From contig NZ_JAMDLH010000001.1 in the NCBI RefSeq assembly GCF_023721755.1, positions 1,116,001 to 1,180,000 on the forward strand: a stretch of 64,000 nucleotides of DNA. The letters are read 5' to 3'. The notes under the pieces are model-generated. The model saw only the letters and a program-made list of their open reading frames with translations, was not told the DNA's origin and did no database searches. The translations under genes were made by a program, and so were the position numbers. Origin of the DNA: Pleomorphomonas sp. NRK KF1 (GTDB lineage: Bacteria; Pseudomonadota; Alphaproteobacteria; Rhizobiales; Pleomorphomonadaceae). Below, piece by piece: positions 27,375 to 36,426 of this stretch; the first letter of the stretch is position 1, and each line of letters starts with the position of its first letter.

Positions 27375-28964
27375 TCAGGATCGGGCCATTTGCTCGATGG
27401 CGGCGAGGTCCATTTTGCCGGTACCGAGCACCGGCAAGGCATAGGTTTTGACGATCTTTCGCGGCACCTGCAGCTCCGGCACGCCATGCTCGCGCGCATA
27501 GGCACTGAGCGCCTCGACGCTGGCGTCGCCCGCGTCGGTGACCAGCACCAGAGCCTCGCCCTTGCGCGGATCGGAGATGGCGACGACAGCGTGCGAGGCG
27601 TGAGGCCAGAGAGAGGCGGCGAAGGCCTCGACGGCGGCGAGCGACACCATCTCGCCCCCGATCTTGGCAAAGCGCTTGGCCCGCCCGAGCAACGTGACGA
27701 AGCCGTCATCGTCGATCGAGACGATGTCGCCCGTGTCGTACCAGCCGTCCGGATCGTTGCGCACGAGCTCGCCGGGGCGGTCGGCAAGGTAATAGCCGGC
27801 CATGATGTTGGGTGCCCGCACATGGAGACGGCCGCCGCTCTCGAGGCCCGCCACGGGGTCGAGCCGCGCCTCGATCCCCGGCAGCAAGCGCCCCACCGTG
27901 CCGTCGCGGAAACTGCCGGGATAGTTGACCGACAGAACCGGCGCGCACTCGGTCGCGCCATACCCCTCGTTGAGCACCACGCCGAAGCGATCCATCCACA
28001 AGGCACGCGTCTGCTCCTTGACGCGCTCGGCGCCGAGAATGGTGAGGCGGACGTTGTTGAAGTCGCCGTCCTCGGCCGCCCTCGCCCAGCCGGCGGCGAA
28101 GGTGTCGGTGGAGAGCAACACAGTGGAGCCGCTGTCGCGCACGAGACCGGGAATGATCTTGTAGTGCAGCGGCGACGGATAGAGAAACGACTTGAAGCGA
28201 CCGAAGATCGGCAGGAACAGACCGGCAGTCAGCCCGTAGGAGTGGAACACCGGCAGGGCATTGAACAGCGTGTCCTCGGGGTAGAACTCGTAGAGCGCCA
28301 GGATCTGGGCGACGTTGGACAGAAAGTTGGTCGCGGTGAGCCCTACCCCTTTCGGCGCCCCCTCCGTGCCGGAGGTGAACAGCACGGCGGCGATGTCGCG
28401 CGGCGCCCGGCGATAGGGGCGGTGCAGCACCCTCGCCCAGCGCGCATAGGCCGCACCAACGGCCTTGTCGAGCAGCGACAGACCGGCACGCACGTCTTCA
28501 AGGTAGACGATGCGCACCTTGTCCTTGAGATCGTCGATCACTGGCTCGAGCTTGGCCGTCTTCACGAAGGCGCTCGACGTGATCACAGTACGGATGGCGC
28601 CGACCTTGATGGCTCCGCCAAGGCCATGGCTGCCGGCGGTGAAGTTGAGCAGCGCCGGCGTCCGTCCGTAGGCGAGAAGCGCAAAGAAGGCGATGGCGAC
28701 GCCGTTGACATTGGGCAGCAACAGCCCGACCCGCTCGCCCTTTCGGCTGAAGGAAGCAAGACGGCGGCCGAGCACGCAGGCGGCAAGCAACAGGTTCCGG
28801 CGGGTCACGGGTTGCCGGTTCTGGTCTTCGATGGCCGCGAGGTCCGGATCGGCCTCGGCGATGTCGATCAACGCATCGAACAGCGATCGCTCGATGAAAC
28901 CGGCGTCGAGCCCCGACTCCGCCAACGGCTGTCCGTACAGACGACGGTCCGCCTCCCCTCCCAT
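27375..28964 (-). CDS. AMP-dependent acyl-CoA/acyl-ACP synthetase (Aas C-terminal-like)
   Basis: A 529-residue ANL-superfamily ligase. The ATP/AMP motif is VLFTSGTEGAPKGVGLT, the adenylate-forming motif is NEGYGATECAPVLSVN, and the hinge/C-terminal motif is WYDTGDIVSIDDDGFVTLLGRAKRFAKIGGEMVS. The C-terminal lysine region LPVLGTGKMDLAAIE is present. LPVFHSYGLTAGLFLPI and the SVNYPG region resemble the acyl-ACP synthetase half of Aas (2-acylglycerophosphoethanolamine acyltransferase), but the acyltransferase half is absent here. The start at 28964 follows AGAGG by 6 bases. The acyl substrate is not certain. Confidence 0.88.
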   Translation of the reverse strand: MGGEADRRLYGQPLAESGLDAGFIERSLFDALIDIAEADPDLAAIEDQNRQPVTRRNLLLAACVLGRRLASFSRKGERVGLLLPNVNGVAIAFFALLAYGRTPALLNFTAGSHGLGGAIKVGAIRTVITSSAFVKTAKLEPVIDDLKDKVRIVYLEDVRAGLSLLDKAVGAAYARWARVLHRPYRRAPRDIAAVLFTSGTEGAPKGVGLTATNFLSNVAQILALYEFYPEDTLFNALPVFHSYGLTAGLFLPIFGRFKSFLYPSPLHYKIIPGLVRDSGSTVLLSTDTFAAGWARAAEDGDFNNVRLTILGAERVKEQTRALWMDRFGVVLNEGYGATECAPVLSVNYPGSFRDGTVGRLLPGIEARLDPVAGLESGGRLHVRAPNIMAGYYLADRPGELVRNDPDGWYDTGDIVSIDDDGFVTLLGRAKRFAKIGGEMVSLAAVEAFAASLWPHASHAVVAISDPRKGEALVLVTDAGDASVEALSAYAREHGVPELQVPRKIVKTYALPVLGTGKMDLAAIEQMARS

Positions 28965-29188
28965 GGTTACCTCTTCGTTACCCCATCCTCCCGGCGCACT
29001 TGAACTCACAAATGTTTCGCGCGCAAGCTCCTGAGATCAGACACTTGGGCGATCCACCGGACTCTTCGCGAGCCAAAGCCTCTTGAATCGGAATCTCAAC
29101 ATGAAGAAGCCGCCCCTGATGCCTTGACCGGCAACGGGACGGCCCCATGATTCAAAACTTCAGTCAAAGATCAGATAAATCAAATTTT

Positions 29189-30361
29189 TCAATGGGATGA
29201 GACGTATTTCCCAACTTCGTCAATTGCACAAATGATGTGATAGAAGGTTGAAGCGGGCGCCGGCTCGATCACGAACGAACCGTCGGGGTTCATGCGATCG
29301 CGCCAGAGGCCGAGCGTGTCGACATCGAAATAGCGCTGCAAGGCACGCGCCGCCGTCACCACCTTCTTGAGATGGTCCTCGCGGACTGCCTCGTCGGTCG
29401 CGACGGCGGCCAGCGCCACGTTGCCCTTCATCCGCTCGGTCTGCGACCACATGCGCGCGGTGCCGTCGTGAATGGTGAGATCGTCGAGAAGACCCATGAT
29501 GGCCACCTGCTGCGGCACGTTGATACCGTGCGCCTCGCCCAGATCGCAAAGGCGCCGCGCCGCGGCGACCGCATCCGGACGCTTGCGCGACGTGCCCCAG
29601 CGCGTGAGCAGCCAGGCCCATTCGAACTGATGGCCCGGCTCGCAGATGCGTCCCTCGATCCCGTCGACGACGGACCAGTCGGCGTTGAAGAACTCCTTGA
29701 GCCAGCCCTCCTTCGGATCAAGGAACTTGGAAAGGCACAACTCGGCGATCTCGTCGGCGAGCCGGCTCCACGTCTCGTCGCCACCGACCTCTTCCCAGGC
29801 GAGACAGGCTTCGAACATGTGCATGTGCGGATTGGCCTTGAGCGGCAACGAGCGCGGAATGGACTCCTCGAAGCCGGCGATCGGATTCTTGTAGTCGGTC
29901 ATCAGAAGGGTGCGCAGCTTCACCGCCGCCGCCTCGACCGCCGTGCGGTCCTTCACCACCGACGCGGCAGCAGCCATGGCGAACAAGGCGAACGCCTGGT
30001 CGTAGAGACAGAAGGTGTCGTCCTTGGGCGATCCGTCCGCATTGGTCACCATGCGCACGGCGCCGTTCGGCAGCACGCACTTCTCAAGGAAGTAGTCGAG
30101 CCCCTCCTCCACCGTTCGCTCCCAAGGACCGGTCCAGCCAAGCCGACCGGCCAGGGCGAAGGTGAAGATCTGGCGCGCCGTGACGCGCACCCGGCGCGGC
30201 GCCGGCGTGATCTCGCAGCGCAACCCCAGCACCTCGTGGAAACCGCCGTTGACATGATCGACACCGAAGGCCCACCAGATCGGCAGAGCCTCGGTCATCA
30301 GCCAAGACTTGAGTTCTTCGGTAACGGCGGCAAGTTCGCGCCGGGCTTCGGATTGGCTCAC
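29189..30361 (-). CDS. AGE-family epimerase/isomerase (mannose isomerase-like)
   Basis: A 390-residue (alpha/alpha)6-barrel enzyme of the N-acylglucosamine 2-epimerase family, which interconverts aldoses and ketoses or epimerises sugars (for example mannose/fructose). Family features: RQIFTFALAGRLGW, DQAFALFAMAAAASV, LKANPHMHMFEACLAWEE, EPGHQFEWAWLL and the C-terminal TFYHIICAIDEV, which hold the active-site His and Arg residues. The start is GTG at 30361 with a perfect AAGGAG 6 bases upstream. cysQ lies just 21 bp upstream in the same direction, so they may be co-transcribed. The exact sugar is not known. Confidence 0.88.
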   Translation of the reverse strand: MSQSEARRELAAVTEELKSWLMTEALPIWWAFGVDHVNGGFHEVLGLRCEITPAPRRVRVTARQIFTFALAGRLGWTGPWERTVEEGLDYFLEKCVLPNGAVRMVTNADGSPKDDTFCLYDQAFALFAMAAAASVVKDRTAVEAAAVKLRTLLMTDYKNPIAGFEESIPRSLPLKANPHMHMFEACLAWEEVGGDETWSRLADEIAELCLSKFLDPKEGWLKEFFNADWSVVDGIEGRICEPGHQFEWAWLLTRWGTSRKRPDAVAAARRLCDLGEAHGINVPQQVAIMGLLDDLTIHDGTARMWSQTERMKGNVALAAVATDEAVREDHLKKVVTAARALQRYFDVDTLGLWRDRMNPDGSFVIEPAPASTFYHIICAIDEVGKYVSSH

Positions 30362-30382
30362 GACAATCTCCTTAAGTATGGA

Positions 30383-31207
30383 TCACACCAGATCACCATG
30401 AAACGCGACAAGGCGTCGATCGGATGCGGCAATGAACGACGGATTGGCAAAATCGGCAAGCCCGGGACGCCCCCGCTTGCCGTAGGGAAACGGCGCGCCG
30501 TCCGGCAGCGTGACGACGCCGCCGGCGGCCCTCAACACGGCATCGCCGGCCGCCGTGTCCCACTCCATGGTCGGACCGAAGCGCGGGTAGAGGTCGGCCT
30601 CGCCGGCGGCGATCAGACAGAACTTCAGCGACGAGCCGACGACGCGTCGGCCAGCCACGGCAACGGCTGGTCGAAAGGCATCGGTGGCGGGCGTGGAATG
30701 ATTGCGCGAGACCAGCAGCGTCGCCCCCTCGGCCGGAAGCTCCCGCACGTGGATGAGCCGCCGTTTGCCGGGACCATGCCCTTCGACCGCCATTTCCCAA
30801 GCCCCGTCGGGGCCGCCGGCGAACAGCCGTCCAATCGCCGGCGCGTAAACGACGCCCATCACCGGCACGCCCCGCTCGATCAGCGCAACGTTGACGGTGA
30901 AGTCGCCATTGCGGCCGATGAACTCCTTGGTGCCGTCGAGTGGGTCGACCAGGAAGAAGCGATCGGCGGCGGGCGGCACCCGTCCGGCCGAGACGCTCTC
31001 CTCGGCCACCACCGGCACCTCCGGCGCGAGACGCCCGAGCGCGGCAAGCAGCGCCGCCTCTGCCAGTCCGTCGGCCTCGGTCACTGGGGATGCGTCGGCC
31101 TTGAAGGCGACGTCGATCGGTCGACTGTAAACGTCGAGGATGATCCGGCCGGCCTCGATCGAAGCGGCGATCAGGCCATCTAGCAGTCGTGGGCTGGCGA
31201 TGGTCAT
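30383..31207 (-). CDS. cysQ: 3'(2'),5'-bisphosphate nucleotidase CysQ
   Basis: A 274-residue inositol-monophosphatase-fold enzyme that removes the 3'-phosphate from PAP/PAPS, products of sulfate assimilation. Metal-binding motifs: VVAEESVSAG, DPLDGTKEFIGRNGDF and WDTAAGDAVLRAAGG. The start at 31207 has GGGAG 6 bases upstream; an upstream in-frame start would add 15 residues. It precedes the AGE-epimerase gene by 21 bp. Confidence 0.92.
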   Translation of the reverse strand: MTIASPRLLDGLIAASIEAGRIILDVYSRPIDVAFKADASPVTEADGLAEAALLAALGRLAPEVPVVAEESVSAGRVPPAADRFFLVDPLDGTKEFIGRNGDFTVNVALIERGVPVMGVVYAPAIGRLFAGGPDGAWEMAVEGHGPGKRRLIHVRELPAEGATLLVSRNHSTPATDAFRPAVAVAGRRVVGSSLKFCLIAAGEADLYPRFGPTMEWDTAAGDAVLRAAGGVVTLPDGAPFPYGKRGRPGLADFANPSFIAASDRRLVAFHGDLV

Positions 31208-31280
31208 GAGCGCTCCCGGCCATGGTGGATTGTCGGCCGCATGTGGCAGCACCGGCCGACCGTGTCAATCGACCTCGCCA

Positions 31281-31934
31281 TCACTCCGCGTTGCGTTTCG
31301 CCCACATCGCCTTGAATCCCTCCCGAGCCTGGCAACGCTCCAGCCAAGCCTTCACCCTTGGATAGCCCTCGAGGAGCTCGGGATGCCCCTGTACGTAACG
31401 GACGATCTCGGCAAGGGCCAGATCGACCACCGTGAAGCGATCCCCGACGACGTAGTCGGCATCGGCGAGATGTTTCTCGAAGGCGGACAGCGGCCGCCTC
31501 AGCGACTCTCCAATGCCGACGAGCTTCTTCTTGCCCGCGTCGGTCTTCCACTCGCCGCTCTCATCGCCCTGGGTGACGACGACGGTGATTGGCTCCAACG
31601 CCGTCGCTCCCCAGAACAACCACTGCAGCATCCTCCCCTCCTCGGCGATGTCGACCGGAGCCAGGGGACCGTTCTGCTTCTTGGCGAGATAGAGGAGGAT
31701 GGCCAGCGACTCGGTCAGCACGAGTCCGTCGTCGTCGATGGCCGGCACCTGCCCCATCGGGTTGATGGCAAGGAAGGACGGCGTCCAGGTATTGACCGGA
31801 GCATCGGCGGCCAGCGGGTCCGGCACCTTCCGGGCCTGAAGCACCGGCTCCTTGCGGAAAGCGAGCCCAAGCTCCTCGCAAAGCCAGTAGAGGCGCGACG
31901 CGCGCGATTTATAGACGCCGTAGATGGTCAGCAT
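31281..31934 (-). CDS. Glutathione S-transferase family protein
   Basis: A 217-residue cytosolic GST. The thioredoxin-like N-terminal domain (1-80) has LTIYGVYKSRASRLYWLCEELG and the cis-Pro/glutathione-binding stretch NPMGQVPAIDDDGLVLTESLAI. The all-helical C-terminal domain carries DRFTVVDLALAEIVRY, the N-capping box of helix 6. Substrate is unknown. Start at 31934 gives the standard MLTIYG opening; upstream in-frame starts add a non-conserved tail. Confidence 0.9.
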   Translation of the reverse strand: MLTIYGVYKSRASRLYWLCEELGLAFRKEPVLQARKVPDPLAADAPVNTWTPSFLAINPMGQVPAIDDDGLVLTESLAILLYLAKKQNGPLAPVDIAEEGRMLQWLFWGATALEPITVVVTQGDESGEWKTDAGKKKLVGIGESLRRPLSAFEKHLADADYVVGDRFTVVDLALAEIVRYVQGHPELLEGYPRVKAWLERCQAREGFKAMWAKRNAE

Positions 31935-32075
31935 GACAAAGCGCTCCGGTTTGGCTGGCACTGTGGAACCTTCGCCGATGTTTGGCAATCGGCGCCATTC
32001 GCTCTCGGGGGAAAGCCGCTCGCAACTGTGCCGGCCATGCTAACGTCCGGTGATCCGGGAAAGGAACGCGTCGTC

Positions 32076-32510
32076 ATGAAAAGCCTTCTCCAACTCTGGC
32101 AGACCTGGGCCATCCTGTCGGCCATCTTCGCGGCGGCCACCGCCATACTCGCTAAAGTGGGCGTCGGGGCGATAAGTTCCGACCTCGCCACGCTCATTCG
32201 CACCGCCGTTGTGCTGGCGCTCGCCGCAGCCGTCGTCTCCGTCAGCGGCGACCTCTCGCAAGTGACCGTCGTTCCCGGCCGCGCCTGGTTGTTTCTAGTC
32301 TTGTCGGGCCTTGCCACCGGCGCGTCCTGGCTCTGTTACTTCCGCGCGCTGAAACTGGGAGAGGCATCGCGCGTCGCTCCCGTCGACAAGCTGTCGGTGG
32401 TGTTCATCGCCATTTTCGCCGCTCTGTTTCTCGGCGAACGCCTGTCGCCGCAGGCAACCACCGGCGTCGCACTGATCACCGCCGGCGCCGTGCTGGTCGC
32501 CTGGCAGTGA
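32076..32510 (+). CDS. Short EamA/DMT transporter (single EamA domain)
   Basis: A 144-residue, five-helix membrane protein consisting of one EamA repeat: QLWQTWAILSAIFAAATAILAKVGV, RAWLFLVLSGLATGASWLCYFRALKLGEASRVAPVDKLSV and FLGERLSPQATTGVALITAGAVLVAW. Most DMT transporters have two such repeats, so this one probably works as a dimer, like the small multidrug-resistance proteins. Substrate unknown. AAGGA precedes the start by about 11 bases. It is divergent from the GST gene. Confidence 0.88.
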   Translation: MKSLLQLWQTWAILSAIFAAATAILAKVGVGAISSDLATLIRTAVVLALAAAVVSVSGDLSQVTVVPGRAWLFLVLSGLATGASWLCYFRALKLGEASRVAPVDKLSVVFIAIFAALFLGERLSPQATTGVALITAGAVLVAWQ

Positions 32511-32657
32511 ACCGTTTGCCGGCTAGTTGCGACTGTCGGAACCGCAAGCCTTTACACTGACTGACAATTGCGGGTAACAGAAAACCCACTTCTTCGCCGG
32601 ATTCCCAGCGGCGACGTGAACGATGCCATTCGCAAGGCATCCTCCTTTCGGATGATT

Positions 32658-32673
32658 TAGTAAAACTTTACTA
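32658..32673. promoter_or_regulatory. Candidate LacI operator upstream of beta-galactoside regulator
   Basis: TAGTAAA-AC-TTTACTA is a 16-bp dyad located about 72 bp before the regulator start codon. It shares the GTAAA/TTTAC half sites with two dyads in front of the binding-protein gene, which suggests autoregulation by the LacI protein. Confidence 0.6.
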
Positions 32674-32744
32674 CCGGGAATGGTCGCTTGGCCGTAGACT
32701 GGAATGGTTGATCGGCGTTTGGGCAATTGGGTGAGAGTGCACGG

Positions 32745-33785
32745 ATGGTCACGATCAAGGAAATCGCCAAGGCGGTCGGAGTTTCCTCGGCCACCGTGTC
32801 GCGCGTCCTGAACTACGACGCCACGCTGTCGATCACCGAGGCGAAGCGACAGGCGATCATCGAGACCGCCGAGGCGCTCAACTACCTGACGCCGCGCAAC
32901 CGGCCGCGTCCGCATCGGCCACAGGCGTCCAGCGATCACGCCGGCGCCCGCATCGGTATCGTGCACTTCCTTCGCCCGGAAGAGGAACTGGCCGACCCCT
33001 ACTACATCGGCGTCCGCATGGGCATCGAGGCGAGAGCGCGCGCCAATCGCGTCGAGGTGCAGGTCATCTACCGTTCCGCCGAACTTCCGCCGGCCGAGGA
33101 TCTCCAGGGCGCCGCCGGCATCATCGCGCTCGGCATGCACACCGATGCCGAGATCGACTGGGTTCGGCACATAAACGCCAACCTGGTGCTGGCCGACTTC
33201 GCACCGAACATCGACCAGTTCGACATCGTCGCCTGCGACCTGTCCTTCGCCATGGCACGCCTGCTCGACCGCCTCTACACCGCCGGATACCGGCGCTTCG
33301 GCTTTCTCGGCGACGACCGCCCCTCGGGCAACGTGCTCTATCCGGCCAGCGAGGAACGCGCCAAGACCTTCCGGGAATGGATGGAGAAGAAAGGCCTGTT
33401 CAACCCGGCCCATTATCTGCTGGCCGAGCAGCTCCGCTTCGAAAGCGGCTATCGCCTCGCCTGCGAGCTGATGGCGCAGGCCGATCTTCCCGAAATCGTC
33501 GTCACGTCCAACGACAACGTGGCGATCGGCGCCTACCGCGCCATCCAGGAGCGCGGCTTGCGCATCCCGACCGACATAGCCGTGGCCAGCTTCAACGACA
33601 TTCCGGCCGCCCAGTTCCTGGCGCCGCCGCTCACCACCGTGCGCATTCCCGCCGAGCGCATCGGCGAGAATGCCTTCGACCTGCTGATGGAGCAGCTCAA
33701 CGGTCGCGACTACGTCAAGCGCGTCACCATCGCCACCGAACTGATCTGGCGCGACAGCTGCCGCCGCCCCGACGACGAAGCGTGA
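32745..33785 (+). CDS. LacI-family regulator of the beta-galactoside operon
   Basis: A 346-residue repressor. The helix-turn-helix is at the N-terminus (VTIKEIAKAVGVSSATVSRVLN, about 2-23) and is followed by a hinge and a periplasmic-binding-protein-like sensor domain ending IPAERIGENAFDLLMEQLNG. The start at 32745 gives the standard M-x-T-I-K-E opening; a TTG 18 bases upstream is unlikely. It sits directly before a sugar ABC transporter and GH2 gene in the same direction, so it presumably senses a galactoside and represses them. GTAAA/TTTAC dyads occur in front of this gene and of the next. Confidence 0.93.
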   Translation: MVTIKEIAKAVGVSSATVSRVLNYDATLSITEAKRQAIIETAEALNYLTPRNRPRPHRPQASSDHAGARIGIVHFLRPEEELADPYYIGVRMGIEARARANRVEVQVIYRSAELPPAEDLQGAAGIIALGMHTDAEIDWVRHINANLVLADFAPNIDQFDIVACDLSFAMARLLDRLYTAGYRRFGFLGDDRPSGNVLYPASEERAKTFREWMEKKGLFNPAHYLLAEQLRFESGYRLACELMAQADLPEIVVTSNDNVAIGAYRAIQERGLRIPTDIAVASFNDIPAAQFLAPPLTTVRIPAERIGENAFDLLMEQLNGRDYVKRVTIATELIWRDSCRRPDDEA

Positions 33786-33867
33786 GACGGGATCACCGGC
33801 CTGCGCTCACTCATCCGTACCTATCCTAATTGGTCATCCCCGAGCGATTGGCATTCGCCTTCGGGGA

Positions 33868-33884
33868 AGGTAAACTATTTACCT
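33868..33884. promoter_or_regulatory. Candidate LacI operator 1 upstream of sugar-binding protein gene
   Basis: AGGTAAA-CTA-TTTACCT, a perfect 17-bp dyad, about 135 bp before the binding-protein start. It shares the half site with the dyad in front of the regulator, with a 3-base rather than 2-base spacer. Confidence 0.6.
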
Positions 33885-33914
33885 CTGATCCCGACATTGC
33901 TGCCCCCGAAAAGC

Positions 33915-33929
33915 TGGTAAAATTTACTA
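33915..33929. promoter_or_regulatory. Candidate LacI operator 2 upstream of sugar-binding protein gene
   Basis: TGGTAAAATTTACTA contains GTAAA-A-TTTAC and overlaps a likely promoter (AT-rich AATAATAT follows). Binding here would block transcription of the transport/GH2 operon. Confidence 0.55.
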
Positions 33930-34017
33930 AATAATATCTTGCGTCGGGTGAACGAGTATCGGATAGTGCCCCTGAGAGGCTGAGGACGCCTCGGACACGT
34001 GAGTGGAGGAAAACCGC

Positions 34018-35271
34018 ATGAACCGCAAAACCGTTGCGCTCGCTTTCGCGGGCGCCAGCCTGTTTGCCATCACGGCCGCCCAGGCCGCCGAGATCACCGT
34101 CTGGTGCTGGGATCCGAACTTCAACGTCGCGATCATGAAGGAAGCCGGCGAGATCTACGCCAAGTCCCATCCGGACTTCAAACTCAACGTCGTCGACTTC
34201 GCCAAGGCCGACCTTGAGCAGAAGTTGCAGACCGGCCTCGCCTCCGGCGTCGCCGACGGCATGCCCGACATCGTCCTCATCGAAGACTACGGCGCGCAGA
34301 AGTATCTGCAATCGTTCCCCGACTCCTTCGCCCCGATGAGCGACAAGGTCGATTACTCCGGCTTCGCTCCCTACAAGGTCGCCCTCGCCACCCTCGACGA
34401 CAAAGTCTATTCCATGCCCTTCGACTCGGGCGTGACCGGTTTCTACTATCGCAAGGACCTGCTGTCGCAGGCCGGCTTCCAGCCCGCCGACCTCCAGGAC
34501 CTGACGTGGGACAAGTACATCGAGATCGCCAAGGTCGTCGAAGAGAAGACCGGCAAGAAGATGCTCGCCTACGATCCGAACGACGCCGGCCTCACCCGCA
34601 TCATCATGCAGTCGGCCGGTGGCTGGTACTTCGACAAGGACGGCAACCTGTCGATCGAAGGCAATACCGCCCTGAAGGCCGCGCTTGAGGTCATCCAGAA
34701 GATCCAGACCGCCAAGATCTTCCGCCCGGCCGCCGGCTGGGCCGACTGGGTCGGCGCCTTCACCGGCGGCGAGGTGGCGTCCGTCACCACCGGCGTGTGG
34801 ATCACCGGTACCGTCAAGTCGCAGCCCGAGCAGTCCGGCAACTGGGGCATCGCCCCGATCCCCAAGCTTGAGATCGAAGGCGCCACTCACTACTCGAACC
34901 TGGGCGGTTCGAGCTGGTACGTCCTGTCCGGTTCCGCCGCCAAGGACGAGGCTATCGACTTCCTCAACGAAATCTACGCCAAGGACATCGACTTCTATCA
35001 GAAGATCCTTGTCGAGCGTGGCGCCGTCGGTTCGCTGCTGGCCGCTCGCGAAGGCGAAGCCTACAAGTCGACCGATCCGTTCTTCGGCGGCGAGCCGATC
35101 TGGCAGACCTTCTCCGACTGGCTGTCCAAGGTTCCGTCGGTCAACTACGGCACCTTCACCAACGAGGTCGACTCCGTGGTTGCCGCCCATCAGCCCGAGC
35201 TCGCCAACGGCGCGTCGGTTGACGACGTGATCAAGGCGATTGACGAGCAGGCCCAGACCCTCGTTCAGTGA
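34018..35271 (+). CDS. ABC transporter sugar-binding protein (beta-galactoside module)
   Basis: A 417-residue periplasmic binding protein of the family 1 (MalE/LacE/UgpB) type. A signal peptide (about 1-22, MNRKTVALAFAGASLFAITA) ends at AQAAEITVWCW. DMPDIVLIEDYG-like and GWADWVGAFTGGEVASVTTGVW regions are typical ligand-binding parts. The start has GGAGG 8 bases upstream. A GC-rich stem-loop follows the gene directly and separates it from the permeases, a common way to keep binding-protein mRNA more abundant. Specificity for beta-galactosides is inferred from the GH2 gene downstream. Confidence 0.93.
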   Translation: MNRKTVALAFAGASLFAITAAQAAEITVWCWDPNFNVAIMKEAGEIYAKSHPDFKLNVVDFAKADLEQKLQTGLASGVADGMPDIVLIEDYGAQKYLQSFPDSFAPMSDKVDYSGFAPYKVALATLDDKVYSMPFDSGVTGFYYRKDLLSQAGFQPADLQDLTWDKYIEIAKVVEEKTGKKMLAYDPNDAGLTRIIMQSAGGWYFDKDGNLSIEGNTALKAALEVIQKIQTAKIFRPAAGWADWVGAFTGGEVASVTTGVWITGTVKSQPEQSGNWGIAPIPKLEIEGATHYSNLGGSSWYVLSGSAAKDEAIDFLNEIYAKDIDFYQKILVERGAVGSLLAAREGEAYKSTDPFFGGEPIWQTFSDWLSKVPSVNYGTFTNEVDSVVAAHQPELANGASVDDVIKAIDEQAQTLVQ

Positions 35272-35276
35272 TGACG

Positions 35277-35309
35277 AAGGGGCGGGTGGCCGACGCCGCC
35301 CGCCCCCTT
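35277..35309 (+). terminator. Intercistronic stem-loop after the binding-protein gene (partial terminator or mRNA stabiliser)
   Basis: AAGGGGCGGG pairs with CCCGCCCC-CTT (one bulged C) around a GC-rich inner loop, with a short TTT three bases on. It lies 6 bases after the stop codon and 200 bases before the permease gene, with no obvious second promoter. Confidence 0.65.
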
Positions 35310-35511
35310 GTTTCGACTTGCGTCATCGCCGGCACAGCCGGTGACGAACGCCATGTGCGACGATGCCTTCCGCCCTTCTCACGCCACGACGCGCGAAGGG
35401 CCAGCCAGTCGCAGCACCAGACACATACCCGAACAATCGGCGCCTCCCGGGCCGGACCGGTCCGCCCAAGGGAGGATGCCCGAGAGCCCCGCTCTATCGG
35501 AACGGTGACCC

Positions 35512-36426
35512 ATGTCAGCAATCTCCCAGCGGCGGATGAGGCCGCGCTTCGACGTCAACGGCTGGCTGTTCGTCGGCCCCGCGCTGGCGCTGATCGCCAC
35601 CTTCATGGTCTTTCCGATCCTGCATTCGCTGTGGATGTCGTTCCAGACCGGCCTCGGCGTGCGCCTGTCCTTCGGCGGCATGAAGAACATCTATCGCCTG
35701 TTCAATGATCCGCTGTTCTTCACCGCGCTGACCAACACCTTCATCTTCTTCCTGGTTCAGGTGCCGATCATGTTGACGCTGGCGCTGATCACGGCGTCGC
35801 TGCTCAACAACCCCGACATCAAGTTCCGCGGGCTTCTTCGAACGGCCATCTTCCTGCCCTGCGTCACCTCGCTGGTCGCCTACTCCGTTCTGTTCAAGTC
35901 GATGTTCGTCGCCAACGGCCTCGTAAACACGATCCTGATCAACCTCGGCATCGTCGACGTCGGCATCCCCTGGATGACCGATCCGTTCTGGTGCCGGACC
36001 ATGATCATCATCGCCATCACCTGGCGCTGGACCGGCTACAACATGATCTTCTACCTCGCGGCCATGCAGAACATCGACCGCTCCGTCTACGAGGCCGCCC
36101 GCATCGACGGCGTGCCGACCTGGGCCCGCTTCCTGCACCTCACCGTGCCCATGCTGAAGCCGGTGATCCTGTTCACCACCGTCACGTCCACCATCGGCAC
36201 GCTGCAGCTCTTCGACGAAGTGGCGACCATCACCGGTGGCGGCTCGGCCGGCGGCGCCGCGGGTCCGGGCAACTCGGCGCTGACCCTGTCGCTCTACATC
36301 TACAACCTGACCTTCAAGTTCGCGCCGAACTACGGCTACGCCGCCACCGTCTCCTACGTCATCGTCTTCCTGGTGGCGGTCCTTTCCTTCCTGCAGTTCT
36401 TTGCCGCCCGGGAGCGCAAGGCATGA
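35512..36426 (+). CDS. ABC transporter permease (LacF/UgpA type)
   Basis: A 304-residue inner-membrane permease with six predicted helices. The EAA loop that contacts the ATPase reads EAARIDGVPTWARFLHLTVPML. Its stop overlaps the start of the next permease gene (ATGA), so the two are co-translated. It pairs with the second permease to form the channel for the sugar bound by the protein encoded upstream. Confidence 0.93.
   Translation: MSAISQRRMRPRFDVNGWLFVGPALALIATFMVFPILHSLWMSFQTGLGVRLSFGGMKNIYRLFNDPLFFTALTNTFIFFLVQVPIMLTLALITASLLNNPDIKFRGLLRTAIFLPCVTSLVAYSVLFKSMFVANGLVNTILINLGIVDVGIPWMTDPFWCRTMIIIAITWRWTGYNMIFYLAAMQNIDRSVYEAARIDGVPTWARFLHLTVPMLKPVILFTTVTSTIGTLQLFDEVATITGGGSAGGAAGPGNSALTLSLYIYNLTFKFAPNYGYAATVSYVIVFLVAVLSFLQFFAARERKA

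Noticed and set aside
27166-27444. A small frame starting MKNRALFIRLANNFNQFEMK
   Set aside because: Plausible start but no ribosome binding site, and its 3' end runs into the convincing acyl ligase gene on the other strand. Left as unsupported.
33826-35190. A 454-codon open frame on the minus strand
   Set aside because: Antisense to the sugar-binding protein gene; Val/Gly/Asp-rich shadow without motifs.
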